Shown piece by piece: positions 43,986-52,946 of a stretch of DNA of 64,000 nt. Origin of the DNA: UBA7937 sp034419095 (lineage in GTDB: Bacteria > Chloroflexota > Anaerolineae > UBA7937); the NCBI GenBank assembly GCA_034419095.1, contig DAOULQ010000005.1:1-64000 (forward strand), written 5' to 3'. Under the pieces are notes generated by a model. That model searched no databases and had not been told where the DNA came from. It saw only the letters and a program-made list of their open reading frames with translations. The translations under genes and the position numbers were made by a program. Positions within the stretch are counted from its first letter, which is position 1, and every line of letters starts with the position of its first letter.

Positions 43986-44636
43986 CTAAGACAGGTGCCA
44001 CCTCTTCTCCTCTTCCTCCCGCTCGACATCGTCATCTACCCAGACCATCCAAGGTTTTCGCCCCGGAACCCTTCGCGCCCTGCCAGCACGATAACGAGGA
44101 CAATCCCTTGGCCCATAGCAATGGGTCTCAAAGCGCCACCTCTTCTTGCCGGGGTTCCAAGGATCGAGGATGATCTCGGTGGCCATCACCAATCCAAAGG
44201 GACACTTTTGGCAAGAGGCCTTATAGGTCCTGGGATCAAGCCGGATATGTCCCCGCTTTCGATACTCCGGCAGCGGCGGCGCGATCCCTCCCTCCGGATG
44301 GGCTTCGGTCTCCTGCTCTGCTGGGCCGCGAGAGAGGAGTCGCAAACCGCTGACCTTGTAGTGGGTAGCCCACTCTTGCTTCGGATCTGGGACTGGAACC
44401 GCCCCGCCTTCGACACGGTCCCCGACGCGAAAGAGGTGCTTTCGGTAGATCTTGGGCCCGATGCCAACCCGCAACTCTGAACAGGGCAAATCCTCGACAC
44501 TACCATCCAAGACCAAGGTGTATCCCAGATAGGCGTGGCTCACCTCATCGAAGGAGCGGATCAGGCGGATGCGAGCCTTCACCGCCAGGACTCTCCCCTC
44601 AAAGTGGACCTTCTCACTGCTACGGGTTCGCGTCAC
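43986..44636 (-). CDS. Hypothetical protein with a Cys/His cluster
   Basis: The chosen GTG (VTRTRSSEK) has GAGAGAGGGAG upstream; a longer frame to 44738 lacks a site. The 216-residue protein has a beta-rich first half (~10-95, KVHFEGRVLAVKARIRLIRS, GYTLVLDG) that could be an OB-like fold. In the second half CQKCPFG, HCYGPRDCP and the basic RYRAGRARRVPGRK (~150-200) suggest metal and nucleic-acid binding. It lies between recD2 and the YhaM-like gene on the same strand. I do not recognise a named family. Confidence 0.65.
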   Translation of the reverse strand: MTRTRSSEKVHFEGRVLAVKARIRLIRSFDEVSHAYLGYTLVLDGSVEDLPCSELRVGIGPKIYRKHLFRVGDRVEGGAVPVPDPKQEWATHYKVSGLRLLSRGPAEQETEAHPEGGIAPPLPEYRKRGHIRLDPRTYKASCQKCPFGLVMATEIILDPWNPGKKRWRFETHCYGPRDCPRYRAGRARRVPGRKPWMVWVDDDVEREEEEKRWHLS

Positions 44637-44807
44637 AGCTCCCTCTCTCCCAGCGCAGCCGTCTTGCCCGATGGCTCCATCTGATCTATGATCCGAGAAT
44701 AGCACCCTACGCGGTGCTTGGCCGCTTCTGCCATGCACCGAAAGGTCGGAGGCCTCAGCCCCTCTCCATCCGCCGCACTATGGACACCACACAGGCACGG
44801 GTGCTGT

Positions 44808-45809
44808 TCAGAAAGGAATCTCCTCCTCCGGGACTTCGTCTTCTTCACGGGTCAAGAACCCCCGGTACAGCTCCGTCCTGAACATCCTGCTGTAGCGCGT
44901 CCACTCACTCTCGGTCACGGGCTCCGTCTGTACATGGTCCATGAATCCACGCAAATCGCCGTCTAACCAATCCGCGTGGTGCAGGGCTAAGGCCTCCAGA
45001 GTCTTGGGAGTCACTGGGGAGCCTCTTTCCTGCGCCCCATGGTGAGCCAGAATGGCGTGCAACAGAGCCACTCTTAGACCTGAGGGGAAGGTTTCTACTC
45101 TCACAACAGCCTGGTTGACGATCAGGGCTCCCTGAACCACATGGCCTACTAGTCTCCCCTCGTCAGTGAGATTGAACCCAGGGGTTGATTCGTAGGCAGA
45201 CACCTTCCCTACGTCGTGGAGCAGAGCTGCTGTCAGGAGCAGATCGCGATTCAGCTCGGGATGCCGACCGTAGAGGTATCGGCAGAGATTGGCCACCGCC
45301 AATGAGTGCTCCAGTAGGCCACCTATGCACGCATGGTGATACATTTTGGCCGCAGGCCCTTTGAAGAAGATGTCTCGGAAGGATTGCTCGGACAAGAGAA
45401 TATCCAGAAGGGCCAAGAGATGAGGATCCTTGATCTCTCCCACTAAGTGGCCGAGCTCTTCGACCATGTCACTCAGGGATCGCTTCGCGTGGGGCAGGAA
45501 CTCCTGCAGATCTTCCAACGCGATGGGAGTGATCCTGTCGATGTGTATCTGCAATTCGCCTGATTCTGGCGGATAGCTGGTCACAGTTCCATCTACCTGA
45601 ACGCCAGTGCCTACTTCCAGCAAGGAGTATAACTGGGTTGGCACATCCCAATACCGTACTTCCACTCGCCCGGTCCTGTCACCCAGCACGGCCTTGAGAT
45701 AAAGGGAGCCCTCCCTGGTCTGAGCAAGCTGTTTCTCCAAAAGAACGAAGACCTCGCCCCGCAACCTGGTGCCGTCGCGGAGATCCCTCACGAAGAGACT
45801 CTTTGCCAT
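44808..45809 (-). CDS. YhaM-like 3'-5' exoribonuclease (OB plus HD domain)
   Basis: The start at MAKSLFVRDL matches the family N-terminus and has GGGAGGTG upstream; a frame 23 codons longer is rejected. The 333-residue protein has an OB-fold nucleic-acid-binding domain (~5-95) and an HD domain (~150-310) with HHACIGGLLEHSLAVA (~160-175), LLHDVGKVSAYE (~200-211) and HAILAHHG (~252-259), which carry the metal ligands. YhaM-type enzymes trim RNA or DNA from the 3' end. Its neighbours are recD2 and a Cys-rich protein, so a repair or turnover role fits. Confidence 0.88.
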   Translation of the reverse strand: MAKSLFVRDLRDGTRLRGEVFVLLEKQLAQTREGSLYLKAVLGDRTGRVEVRYWDVPTQLYSLLEVGTGVQVDGTVTSYPPESGELQIHIDRITPIALEDLQEFLPHAKRSLSDMVEELGHLVGEIKDPHLLALLDILLSEQSFRDIFFKGPAAKMYHHACIGGLLEHSLAVANLCRYLYGRHPELNRDLLLTAALLHDVGKVSAYESTPGFNLTDEGRLVGHVVQGALIVNQAVVRVETFPSGLRVALLHAILAHHGAQERGSPVTPKTLEALALHHADWLDGDLRGFMDHVQTEPVTESEWTRYSRMFRTELYRGFLTREEDEVPEEEIPF

Positions 45810-47391
45810 GGTAGATTCGTAGCACCTCCCGATAGGCTCAACAACGACTTCGAACTGTAGGAGTGACAACCCCATCATAGCGTATCCTCACAAAGGATTC
45901 AAGGACTCTAGAGGTGGGCCTCACCAGTCAAGTGCACGTGTCAACTGCAATCGAATTCTACTACTCGCAAAGGCGTGAAGAGAGGCGGCACCTCCTACTT
46001 CATAGATGTTGTCCAGAGAAGGCAGCCCAGACCTGCTCTTGTGTCACTGCCGAGGTCTGCTTCCTACCCACGAGCACCTCTGCGTTGAGGCTGGCCGCGA
46101 CACCAGCCGTCCTTTGTCTTGTGCGAGTACCAGACTTGGCCGTTCTTCTCTCGACGCTTCATCCTCATACCCCCCCTTTTTTCCTGTGGATGGGGGCACC
46201 AAGAGAGGTCTACGGGCTTCTCCCTGGCCCTAGTAACGCCAGGACGGGCTGAGGGCTCGTGGGACGCCTTCTGGGAGTTGTGGTCGATAAGAAGTTGTCA
46301 GTTGCCCCGCTAACTCGCTGTAAGGGCTCTTCTGTGCGTCCCTCGGGTCCTCTTTCTCATTTCTGCCCATGCCTCGCCAGTGGGGATGTTGTCCCTCGGG
46401 ATCCCTGTGGGAAAGGCGATGTTGCTTACCTGGCTATCGCTGTTGGCAGCCTCGATAGCCTCGCGGTCCGTCAAGGATCCCTGTGGGAAATGTGCATTCT
46501 CTGGCGTCGTAAGTGCCAAGGTCTGGGAAGTCGAAGCCCTGGTATGGAAAGAGGAGAGGAGAGCTTTATCAAGCCCGGAGGCCATCTAGGCAGCCGTGCA
46601 AGCCCGCTACCAGGCCCTCAATGCAGACCAGCTTCACAGTGAACTTGAAGCATCTAAGACGGAGATAGATCGTCTTCCGTCAAGGATCCCTGCGGGAAAA
46701 GAAGCAAGAGGCCGACCTTGATATACCTTCATCGGGTTGGGGAGTACGCTGAGGAACTGCTACCTGCGGAGGTTTGGAGATTGAAAGAAAGCCAGAGGAG
46801 GACCACAAGCAGGCATCACGAGCTCAAGCGTCAACTACTCGTAATCTCTTCCCGTAGGGATCCTGTAAGGACAAGCGGCTGAGCGAATGCAGAGCCTCGA
46901 GACTACTGCGTGCGGCCAAGCCGAAACCTGGAGAGCCTGGATTTTGATTAGAAGCGCCTTGTGTTGGAAGCCCTAGACGTTCAAGCTATCGTGGACGGCA
47001 AGAAGGTTATGATTAGAGGGTTTTTGCCTATTGGAAGCCCTTCGTTCATCCCTGCGTCCTTTACACCAACATGTAGCCATTCCAGGGAAAAACACCCCAC
47101 CATTGCCTTTGAGTTGGCGGCAATGCTGGCCTAAAGATCGCAGTAACTAGGACATGAAGACAGAGGAGCTTATCGAGTACGCCTATACGGAGATCCCTGC
47201 GAGGCCCAAGCCCTTTTGCTGGGAGAGAGGGTCGCTCTGTTGGAGGGTGAACTAGGGTGCGCGGTGCGGCGGTACTGGTGCGCGCGTTCGAATCCCCGGA
47301 GGAATTCAGAATAAAGGCGCGCACCCTAGAACTGGTCTTCGCCTAAGCCTGCTGGCGTAGTGTGAGTGAGAAGCATGGGAAGGGGGATTGA
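45810..47391. other. Decayed 1.6-kb region with gene remnants and palindromes
   Basis: No intact gene is seen. A stretch at ~46583-46735 reads as a coiled-coil fragment (AVQARYQALNADQLHSELEA) that breaks off at a short repeat. An inverted repeat with 12-base arms CTAGGGTGCGCG lies at 47252-47263 and 47318-47329 around a 54-base loop. Short GGATCCCTGTGGGAA repeats are listed separately. The region lies left of the radical SAM gene's leader. Confidence 0.5.
46390..46875. repeat. Cluster of short palindromic repeats (REP-like)
   Basis: TCCCTCGGGATCCCTGTGGG-type units occur at ~46393, ~46469, ~46673 and, inverted, at ~46851; another is at ~2708 in the left backbone. Each is an imperfect palindrome around GGGATCCC. 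Spacing is irregular (76, 204 and 178 bases), so this is not a CRISPR array. Confidence 0.65.
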
Positions 47392-47772
47392 GACTGGCTG
47401 TGCATTCCGCAGAAAGATGGATTAGCCTTCGAGCTGGAACTGTGCCTGGCGTGATCTCTCCAATGCAGTGTGAGTGAGAAGCAAAGGGAGAAGGATTCAG
47501 GGCGAGAAGATTGAATCTTGCGTTGGCGAAATCTATCTGTTGTCTGCGTGAAGACCGAACCAATCTAAAAACGATAGGCTTTTGACCTTCACAATCGAGA
47601 TTAGTCTACCATGTGACTGAAGGACTCGCAAGAATCGAAGCAAATAGCGAATAGATATAAAGCATGTGAGGTCGAGATTGCACCCACAACATCCTGGTGT
47701 TATAGATGCAATATTAGGTTACCTTTCGAGGTGCAACTCGAATTAGAACCCGGGGGTACAGGGGTGGGACGC

Positions 47773-47796
47773 AGAGGAGCCAAGAGTGGCTCCTCT
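47773..47796 (+). promoter_or_regulatory. Conserved hairpin upstream of the radical SAM gene
   Basis: AGAGGAGCC and GGCTCCTCT form a 9-bp stem around AAGAGT, 25 bases before the ATG. It is conserved, with compensating length, in the decayed copy at 33749-33768. It could be an attenuator or a processing signal; a T-rich but interrupted tail follows. Confidence 0.5.
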
Positions 47797-47821
47797 CTCA
47801 TATCTCACGAAAGGAGGACCC

Positions 47822-49057
47822 ATGAAAGATGAAACAGTAGGGGCAAGTCAAAGCCAAGACGTTGCTGATCAATTCGAGGTTGTAGGGATAGACGCTGCCT
47901 TGCTACTGGAGGAGAAATCCCTTGGCCGAGTGCTGAGGGCGGTTGAGAATCTCGGCAAGGACAGGAAGTACCTCATCCTCACCCTCGAAGGCGATAGCAC
48001 TGAAGAGGCAGCCAAAGCTTTTGTGAAGGACTTCGGGCTAGCTGCCAGCGAGATTAGGCAACTATCTCGAAGGATCGATGAAGCCCCAGTCCTCATTGGC
48101 AGCGTCCTGGGTCGAGACGGAGACTGGACTCTGGCAGAGAAGATCGTGGCTGGAAAGAAGATCCTCCACCTGGCAAAGCGAAGAAGTCCCTTCATCAGTG
48201 TATTCAAACCTCCCCGGGGGGTAGTCTGTCACAGGTTCCACAAACTAGTCCTGGGAACCGAATGCCCCTATGACTGCTCCTATTGCTACCTCCAACTTAC
48301 ATTCCGGATGGCTCCATACACCAGGCAGTACCTCAACCTGGAGGACCTGTGGCAAGAAATGGAAAGGCTCAACAGGAAGATAAACAAGCCCATACTCCTG
48401 AATACGGGCGAGCTGGCGGATCCATTGGCGACGGATCACATCACAGGTATCGTGAATGAAGTGGTCTCTCAGATGTGGAAATATGAGAGGCTGCAATTGC
48501 TCCTCCCAACCAAGAGTGCAAACGTTGACCATCTACAACCGGTGGATAATGGACGAGTGGTCTTTAGCGTGAGCCTGACAACCCCAGAGAATGCCAAGGA
48601 GTTCGAACATGGGGCTGCAGAACCCTACGATCGGATTGAGGCTCTGAGTATGGCTGAAATGAAGGGTTACAGGACGCGATGCAGGATTGACCCTATCATC
48701 TGCGGGAATGAGGATTGGGAAACAGACTATAGAAGATTGATAGAGGCCCTCTTTGAAAAGGGCAAGGTTGAGATGATAACGTTAGGCCAGCCAAGGTTCC
48801 ATCCTCCCCTTCTGAACTTGGTTCGTAAGCGCTATCCAGAGGCTGGTCAGGTCCTGTCCAGGCTTCCACCTTGGCCTGGCATGGAGACATCCCTGGCTGG
48901 TAACCCAAGTGACAGGATTGACGTCTATCGGAAGATATTGAGCATGATCGATGAGCATAGCCGGGGAAATCGTCCTCTCATGATGATGTGCAAGGAAGAC
49001 CCTGCCACTGTGCGAGCCCTCAACTTTAAGTATCGGAGATGCAATTGTCTGGCGTAG
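47822..49057 (+). CDS. Spore photoproduct lyase-like radical SAM protein
   Basis: The ATG at 47822 follows AAAGGAGG. The 411-residue protein has an N-terminal segment (~1-125) and a radical SAM domain with CX3CX2C at Cys148, Cys152 and Cys155 (CPYDCSYCYL), the spacing used by most radical SAM enzymes and by spore photoproduct lyase. Downstream, LLNTGELADPLATDH and VVFSVSLTTPENAKEFEHG fit the SPL family. The known SPL reaction reverses a UV thymine lesion in spores, but non-sporulating relatives are common and may have other roles. It is followed by an unknown small gene whose decayed duplicate occurs elsewhere. Confidence 0.82.
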   Translation: MKDETVGASQSQDVADQFEVVGIDAALLLEEKSLGRVLRAVENLGKDRKYLILTLEGDSTEEAAKAFVKDFGLAASEIRQLSRRIDEAPVLIGSVLGRDGDWTLAEKIVAGKKILHLAKRRSPFISVFKPPRGVVCHRFHKLVLGTECPYDCSYCYLQLTFRMAPYTRQYLNLEDLWQEMERLNRKINKPILLNTGELADPLATDHITGIVNEVVSQMWKYERLQLLLPTKSANVDHLQPVDNGRVVFSVSLTTPENAKEFEHGAAEPYDRIEALSMAEMKGYRTRCRIDPIICGNEDWETDYRRLIEALFEKGKVEMITLGQPRFHPPLLNLVRKRYPEAGQVLSRLPPWPGMETSLAGNPSDRIDVYRKILSMIDEHSRGNRPLMMMCKEDPATVRALNFKYRRCNCLA

Positions 49058-49081
49058 GCCGCTAACAAGAAAGGAGGCCAA

Positions 49082-49561
49082 ATGAATGAGCAAGACCTAA
49101 AGATTGTTAGGGAACTCTTCAACAGGGCAAAGGAGAACTTTGAGCGGGATGGCTACCTAGCACCAGTCCTCTTTGCCTGGGCAATGGGTCGGCCCCCGAC
49201 GATCAGCTTCATTAAGGGCAATCTCCACAACATCTTGCCAGGTATGTGCGACACTCTACGGCTCTTGGGCTATGACAGGTTCGCCCTCATAATCGAAGGA
49301 TGGATCGTTATGGGTGAAGAGAACCTCAAAGACATCGAGCGTTGGGTGGGAAGGATGGGAGAGCATCCAAAGGCACAAACCTCTATCCAGATCGTCTTCG
49401 TTAGCCCAGAAGAGACCTATGGCAAGTTTGCCGTCTATGACGAGACCGAGGCCGATTGGGTCTTAGTCAAAGAGGTAGAAGCAGCGCCAGATTGGACCCT
49501 AGCTGGTCTTCTGATAGAGGCGATGAAGGGGAGTGTAGATGGAGAAGACACAGAGTGGTAG
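49082..49561 (+). CDS. Unknown 159-residue partner of the radical SAM gene
   Basis: The ATG follows AAAGGAGGCC, 24 bases after the radical SAM stop, so the two are probably co-transcribed. The protein is mixed alpha/beta with LFAWAMGRPPTISF, ALIIEGWIVMGEENL and IQIVFVSPEETYGKFAVYDET, and no membrane segment or Cys cluster. The decayed copy at 33796-34276 retains ~75 percent of residues by eye, which shows selection before the frameshift. I do not recognise a family. Confidence 0.7.
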   Translation: MNEQDLKIVRELFNRAKENFERDGYLAPVLFAWAMGRPPTISFIKGNLHNILPGMCDTLRLLGYDRFALIIEGWIVMGEENLKDIERWVGRMGEHPKAQTSIQIVFVSPEETYGKFAVYDETEADWVLVKEVEAAPDWTLAGLLIEAMKGSVDGEDTEW

Positions 49562-49730
49562 GGGATTCGCGCAAATGAGTGTCATGTAGGTAGAGCATGA
49601 GAGAACGAAAAGGCAATGAGCCCCTTCCATCCTCGCCCGGTCCGGGCTGCTGTAGCCCGCACGGACTCCTCGCACCCACGGGTAGGAAAGGATAGCCACG
49701 CCCTCAAGTATCTTCGCCCACCATCCCTGC

Positions 49731-50246
49731 TCAGGCTGAAGGCGCCAGGTGGCAACAGCGCATGCTCATACGAACCATCAGCATGATCAAAGCCTCATCC
49801 CTTGGTCTATTTCCTTTCTGAACCGCCCGAACTAGAGCATATTGTTCTCTTCTGGTCAGCCACTTCGGGGCGGTCCGCACCTCAGGAACTATACCGATCT
49901 CATCACAGGGATTGCCATCGGCAAGCCCCTGCTCCTGTGCCCACTCGCAGAAGGCGGATATGCTGGCAACTCTTCTGTTGACTGTGGCTGGCTTGAACCC
50001 CCGATCCTCCAAGAGGTAACGCTCATACTCTCTGAGATCGATCGGGGTTCTGGATTGTGGGGTTAGCTCTTCCTTATTGGTTTCGTAGAACCACTTGGCA
50101 AGGAGCTTGAGGTCACTAGAATAGGATTTGATGGTACGTTCCCTTCTGTCGTGTGAGGGCAGATGGTCGATGAATCGTCGGAGGAGTTCTGAGATCCGTT
50201 CAACCTGTCCCCTCCCCCGCAGCCTTTCCTGTTGACTACGTGACAT
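49731..50246 (-). pseudogene. Truncated tyrosine recombinase (N-terminal part)
   Basis: Residues ~10-125 are a SAM-like core-binding domain of a tyrosine recombinase (RTIKSYSSDLKLLAKWFYE, TVNRRVASISAFCEWA), followed by the start of the catalytic domain (APKWLTRREQYALVRAVQ, RDEALIMLMVRMSMR). The frame then ends after CCHLAPSA, so the catalytic Arg, HxxR and Tyr are lost. It lies between the radical SAM locus and the catabolic operon and may mark the scar of a former element. Confidence 0.75.
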
Positions 50247-50554
50247 TATCTTAGGCGTTTTTCTCGCCTTATCTAGTACATTGTAGCAGCGGTGTCAATA
50301 CAGTCAACGCCATTTTCCTAAGATGAGCATACTTATATGAGGAGATGTTCGATCGGGGGGCTGGGCCCGCAAAAGGCCACGGTGGGTGATAGGTTTTAGG
50401 GGTCATCGTGGCTACAGGAAAGACAATCCTAACCGGCAACTTGGGCGACAGGCATGCTACACTGTCATATCGTAAAAAGCAGCCCCATCTGGCCTCAACA
50501 TGCAGATGTCTCCACTGTCGAGCTTGTCGCATTTGACTAAGACATACCGGAATC

Positions 50555-50583
50555 TTGACAAGGCGATAGAGACATGGTATACT
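50555..50583 (+). promoter_or_regulatory. Promoter of the MerR-XRE-cupin regulator
   Basis: TTGACA, 17 bases and TATACT lie 38 bases before the ATG. The spacer is the standard 17 and not the 19-20 of MerR-activated promoters. The rest of the 374-base gap (50247-50554) holds no gene. Confidence 0.7.
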
Positions 50584-50620
50584 TACTACTAAAGGCTAGA
50601 AAGGTTACTCAACACAAAGC

Positions 50621-51415
50621 ATGTTTTGGCGAATCAGCGAGGTGGCCGAAGCCATTGGTGTCAGTCCCAGTGTCTTGCGGTACTGGGAGAGCAGAGGGCT
50701 CATTGCCTCACGTCGTTCCTCGAAGGGATACAGGTTGTATTCGGAGAACGACATTACGCTTCTCAGGAAGGCCAAATATCTTCGAGAGGTCATGAAGATG
50801 AGCCTGACAAGTATAGCTCGTGTGCTTCACGAGCAAGCTAATGGCGAGCCACACGATTCCGAATCATCCTCGTCTTCAGCGGAGATTGGCAGGCGGCTGC
50901 GGGCAATCCGCAGGCGGAAACGTATCTCTCTACGCGAGATTGCCGAGCAAAGTGGCCTCTCGACTTCCTTCATCAGTTTGTTTGAGCGAGGCCTTTCTAA
51001 CATCGCGGTCGACAAGTTGCGTGGACTGGCAAGTGCATATGGAACGACCGTTGGCGAGCTGTTGGCATCCGAAGGCGAGAGTCCGCGAAGACGGGTGAAG
51101 CCCGCAGAAAGGCGCTACCTCGAAACAGGTGGTGTGAGGGTCGAAAACTTGTCACTTGGACCGTTGCGGTTAATGGAGCCACAACTATTCACTGTTGAAC
51201 CGGGCGCGGGTAGTGAAGAAGCCTATGCACACGATGGAGAAGAATTCCTATTTGTGATGGAAGGTCGCTTCGACGTGTGGCTCGACGAGAAGGAGCACTA
51301 TGAGCTTGAGGCTGGCGACAGTCTATACTTCCCTAGTTCTGTTCTGCATAGATGGAGCAATCCTGGTGAAAAGCCTGCCAGAATTCTGTGGGTGAACAGT
51401 CCACCTACGTTCTAG
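50621..51415 (+). CDS. MerR-XRE-cupin triple-domain regulator
   Basis: The 264-residue protein joins three domains: a MerR-type winged helix (1-75, ISEVAEAIGVSPSVLRYWESRG), an XRE helix-turn-helix (~87-143, RRLRAIRRRKRISLREIAEQ, TSFISLFERG) and a C-terminal cupin (~175-262, with HDGEEFLFVMEGRFDVWLD and FPSSVLHRWSNPG). XRE-cupin regulators commonly control amino acid, polyamine or osmolyte breakdown and sense the substrate with the cupin. An added MerR head is unusual. It directly precedes the catabolic genes on the same strand and should control them. Confidence 0.88.
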   Translation: MFWRISEVAEAIGVSPSVLRYWESRGLIASRRSSKGYRLYSENDITLLRKAKYLREVMKMSLTSIARVLHEQANGEPHDSESSSSSAEIGRRLRAIRRRKRISLREIAEQSGLSTSFISLFERGLSNIAVDKLRGLASAYGTTVGELLASEGESPRRRVKPAERRYLETGGVRVENLSLGPLRLMEPQLFTVEPGAGSEEAYAHDGEEFLFVMEGRFDVWLDEKEHYELEAGDSLYFPSSVLHRWSNPGEKPARILWVNSPPTF

Positions 51416-51429
51416 CGACCGGTTACCTT

Positions 51430-52848
51430 ATGAGAGACCTAGAGAAAGGAACACCAACCAAGTCGGCCGGCTCAGAGATGGGTGATCGAAGAATCTCTTG
51501 TACCAGTGGCGGATGCATCGCGGTTTCGGACTGGGCCTTGGGAGAGCAAGCTGAAGATCTCATGCGCAGGCGCCTTGCCAATGTGCCGAGGGGAGTGTAT
51601 TGGGCGCTTCCCATCTTTGCAGGTCATGCCCATGGCAGTAGTCTAACGGATATTGATGGAAGAGAGTATCTCGACTTTACTGGGGGCATCGGAGCGCTTA
51701 ATGTAGGCCACTCAAATCCGGTTGTGATAGACGCGATCAAGCAGCAACTGGAGCGGTTTACACACACTTGCTTCCATGTGGCGATGTACGAGTCGTACAT
51801 TGCGTTGGCCGAAACATTGAACCGGCTACTTTCCGGGCATGGCCCGCGCAAGACGATGTTTGCCAATAGCGGTGCTGAAGGTGTAGAGAATGCGGTAAAG
51901 ATCGCCCGACACTTCACGTCGCGCTCGGCAATTATTTGTTTCGAACATGCATTTCACGGCCGCACTCTATTGACGATGAGCCTAACGGGAAGAGTCAGTC
52001 CTTTCAAGAAAGCCTTTGGCCCATTCGCCCCAGAGATATACAGGGTATCATTCCCCTATTGCTACCGCTGCCCTAATAACCTTGCGTATCCGGAGTGTGA
52101 CACACGTTGCTTTGATGACCTGGAGAAAGCGCTCGGCACCCGAGTTCCTGGGGACGAAGTGGCAGCGGTCATTCTCGAGCCCGTTCTGGGGGAGGGAGGA
52201 TTCGTCGTGGTGCCAGCAGAGTACATGGCGAAGTTAGAACGGCTGTGTCGAGCGAATGACATCTTGTTGATACTTGATGAGGTTCAGACGGGTTTTGGAC
52301 GCACAGGCCGAATGTTTGCCTTTGAGCACTTCGGAGTTGAACCAGATATTGTGGTTGCGGGCAAATCGCTGGCCAGTGGGTTGCCCCTGAGTGGGATAAC
52401 CGGACGGTCCGAAGTAATGGACTCGCCACAAGTGGGGGGACTAGGGGGGACATATGGAGGCAATCCTCTGGCCTGTGCGGCGGCTCTAGCCGTCATTGAC
52501 GTGCTTGAAAAAGAACGGCTTGTGGATCGAGCGGGAGAGCTCGGTAGCAGAATCAAGAAGAGGTTTTTGGACCTCCGCGAGCGCTATCCCATCGTAGGAG
52601 ATGTCAGAGGCCTTGGTGCAATGATGGCAATAGAATTTGTTACGGACCGCGAAAGCAAGGTGCCGGCGAGTGAGGAAACACAACGGGTGGTGGCGAAGTG
52701 CTTCGAGAAGAAGTTGATGATCCTTACTTGTGGAACGTATGGGAACGTGATTCGACTTCTAGTTCCGCTCGTGGTGTCAGACAGTGATTTAGAGAGAGGA
52801 CTGGATGTCTTGGAGCAATCGATCGCTCAGGTGTCCCGGTCTGGCTAG
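51430..52848 (+). CDS. Class III aminotransferase (4-aminobutyrate/diaminobutyrate type)
   Basis: The protein is a full-length class III PLP aminotransferase. The cofactor region has FANSGAEGVENAVKIAR (~140-156), HAFHGRT, the LDEVQTGFGRTG block (~285) and the PLP lysine in VAGKSLASG (Lys312). Members move an omega-amino group to 2-oxoglutarate or pyruvate. Several in-frame starts exist; I take ATG 51430, just after the regulator gene, but no strong ribosome site separates it from GTG 51388 or ATG 51478. It is the first enzyme gene of the operon and would feed the aldehyde dehydrogenase that follows. Confidence 0.88.
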   Translation: MRDLEKGTPTKSAGSEMGDRRISCTSGGCIAVSDWALGEQAEDLMRRRLANVPRGVYWALPIFAGHAHGSSLTDIDGREYLDFTGGIGALNVGHSNPVVIDAIKQQLERFTHTCFHVAMYESYIALAETLNRLLSGHGPRKTMFANSGAEGVENAVKIARHFTSRSAIICFEHAFHGRTLLTMSLTGRVSPFKKAFGPFAPEIYRVSFPYCYRCPNNLAYPECDTRCFDDLEKALGTRVPGDEVAAVILEPVLGEGGFVVVPAEYMAKLERLCRANDILLILDEVQTGFGRTGRMFAFEHFGVEPDIVVAGKSLASGLPLSGITGRSEVMDSPQVGGLGGTYGGNPLACAAALAVIDVLEKERLVDRAGELGSRIKKRFLDLRERYPIVGDVRGLGAMMAIEFVTDRESKVPASEETQRVVAKCFEKKLMILTCGTYGNVIRLLVPLVVSDSDLERGLDVLEQSIAQVSRSG

Positions 52849-52946
52849 TGTTATAGCACCGCTTCCATGCACTTGTGCGAGGGGTCCACGGCCATGCGAA
52901 ATCGCCCACGGACGGTTGGTGGCTCGCGTACAAGGGGGATTCTTAC

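Larger units (their letters stand above)
47392..49646 (+). repeat. Duplicated segment, copy 2 (with radical SAM gene)
   Basis: The leader (47.39-47.80 kb) and the partner gene with its 3' flank (49.06-49.65 kb) match 33.43-34.35 kb. The radical SAM gene is present only here. Confidence 0.85.

Noticed and set aside
46390..46875. Possible CRISPR array
   Set aside because: The repeats are short, differ from one another, are spaced at 76 to 204 bases and one is inverted. No cas genes are present.
47281..47300. GTTCGAATCC as the right attachment site or a tRNA
   Set aside because: Only ten bases match the tRNA-Arg T-loop, a consensus present in nearly all tRNAs. The flanks do not match, and no cloverleaf can be drawn.
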